This document shows, piece after piece, positions 5,979 through 6,339 of a DNA stretch of 6,339 nt. How positions within the stretch are numbered: the first letter of the stretch is position 1; each line of letters opens with the position of its first letter. Origin of the DNA: JAKFYM01 sp964612065 (lineage in GTDB: Bacteria > Bdellovibrionota > UBA1018 > CAIPTA01); the NCBI GenBank assembly GCA_964612065.1, contig CAZTCD010000151.1, forward strand, positions 1 through 6,339, given 5' to 3'. Made by a program: the position numbers and the translations under genes. Below the pieces are notes generated by a model. That model worked only from the letters and a program-made list of their open reading frames with translations, did no database searches and was not told the origin of the DNA.

Positions 5979-6339
5979 ATGCGCCTGGGAAAATCGCTGA
6001 CATCCATCGCCATCTGCGGCTTTTTCGCCCCTCTCGGCTGGCAGGCCTGGGCGGCCTGGATCAGCGCCGGGATCCCCGCGGTGGAAATACGCGAAACCAG
6101 CCCTATCGCCCAGGGGGGCGGCCTGGCCCTGCCCTTCTTCGAGCTGATGAGCCCTCTCCCCGCTCTGGATCAGTCCATTGCCCTGCCCAAGCTGGAATAT
6201 AAAAAGGGGCCACCCGAGCGTTATATTGAGAAGATCACCCTGCTTTTCCAGCAGGACTCTAGAAGCCCCAAAGAACGCCTCACCTTTTACGGACGCAGAA
6301 CCCAGACCAAGCTCACCGGCGTGTTTGCTTTCCCGGACG
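5979..6339 (+). CDS. Exported protein of unknown function (3' end outside window)
   Basis: Open frame of 120 complete codons running off the window, starting at an ATG with AGGAG 7 bases upstream. Residues 1-25 look like a Sec signal peptide: basic MRLGK, hydrophobic SLTSIAICGFFAPLGW, and an AWA cleavage site at 23-25. Cys13 lies inside the hydrophobic core with Ile before it, so it does not make a lipobox. The mature part seen is Pro- and Leu-rich (GGGLALPFFELMSPLPAL), then a basic segment with beta character (LTFYGRRTQTKLTGVFAFP). That last stretch faintly recalls the strand preceding an alpha/beta-hydrolase core, but no catalytic motif is in view and I do not assign it. Divergent from pepP. 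The gene is well supported; its function cannot be judged from this fragment. Confidence 0.8.
   Translation, partial: MRLGKSLTSIAICGFFAPLGWQAWAAWISAGIPAVEIRETSPIAQGGGLALPFFELMSPLPALDQSIALPKLEYKKGPPERYIEKITLLFQQDSRSPKERLTFYGRRTQTKLTGVFAFPD

Noticed and set aside
5927..6013. 29-residue N-terminal extension of pepP
   Set aside because: It overlaps the divergent gene, has no family counterpart, and a good ribosome binding site marks the ATG at 5926.
5979..6060. Lipoprotein signal in the last gene because of Cys13
   Set aside because: The residue before the Cys is Ile, and the Cys sits too early, in the middle of the hydrophobic core. An AWA signal peptidase I site fits better.

Overview
The window is 6.3 kb of densely coding, moderately GC-rich bacterial chromosome with six protein genes. 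The first and last run off the window edges. I see no tRNA, rRNA, CRISPR array, insertion sequence or phage gene. Two Sec-secreted Cys-containing proteins, an E. coli-sized aminopeptidase P and a YbiT-type ABC-F protein suggest a Gram-negative, proteobacterium-like or Bdellovibrionota-like organism. That placement is a guess from protein style, not a phylogenetic result.

Left part (1-1527): the 3' portion of an ABC-F translation-factor ATPase of the YbiT type. It is followed by a 14-bp tandem duplication and a strong hairpin that works best as the terminator of the opposite-strand gene.

Middle (1528-4157): two divergently transcribed genes for unrecognised exported proteins of 403 and 410 residues, separated by 185 bp. 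Pairwise sequence identity looks low. Even so, both have a signal peptide, a first Cys about 12-15 residues after the predicted cleavage site, then five more Cys at nearly the same spacings, and a similar G-x-I-Y ending. I infer that they are ancient paralogues of one disulfide-bonded periplasmic or secreted family. They look AT-richer than the flanking housekeeping-type genes. This is the most interesting part of the window.

Right part (4158-6339): a small YkgJ-family cysteine-cluster protein, whose perfect TATAAT box lies so close to its ATG that the mRNA is probably leaderless. It converges on pepP (Xaa-Pro aminopeptidase, all metal ligands present). Divergent from pepP, across only 52 bp, is the start of another exported protein of unknown function, cut by the window end.

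Gene order is + - + + - +, so there are few chances for operons. Most genes are probably transcribed singly. Beyond the pair of secreted paralogues there is no evident shared pathway.
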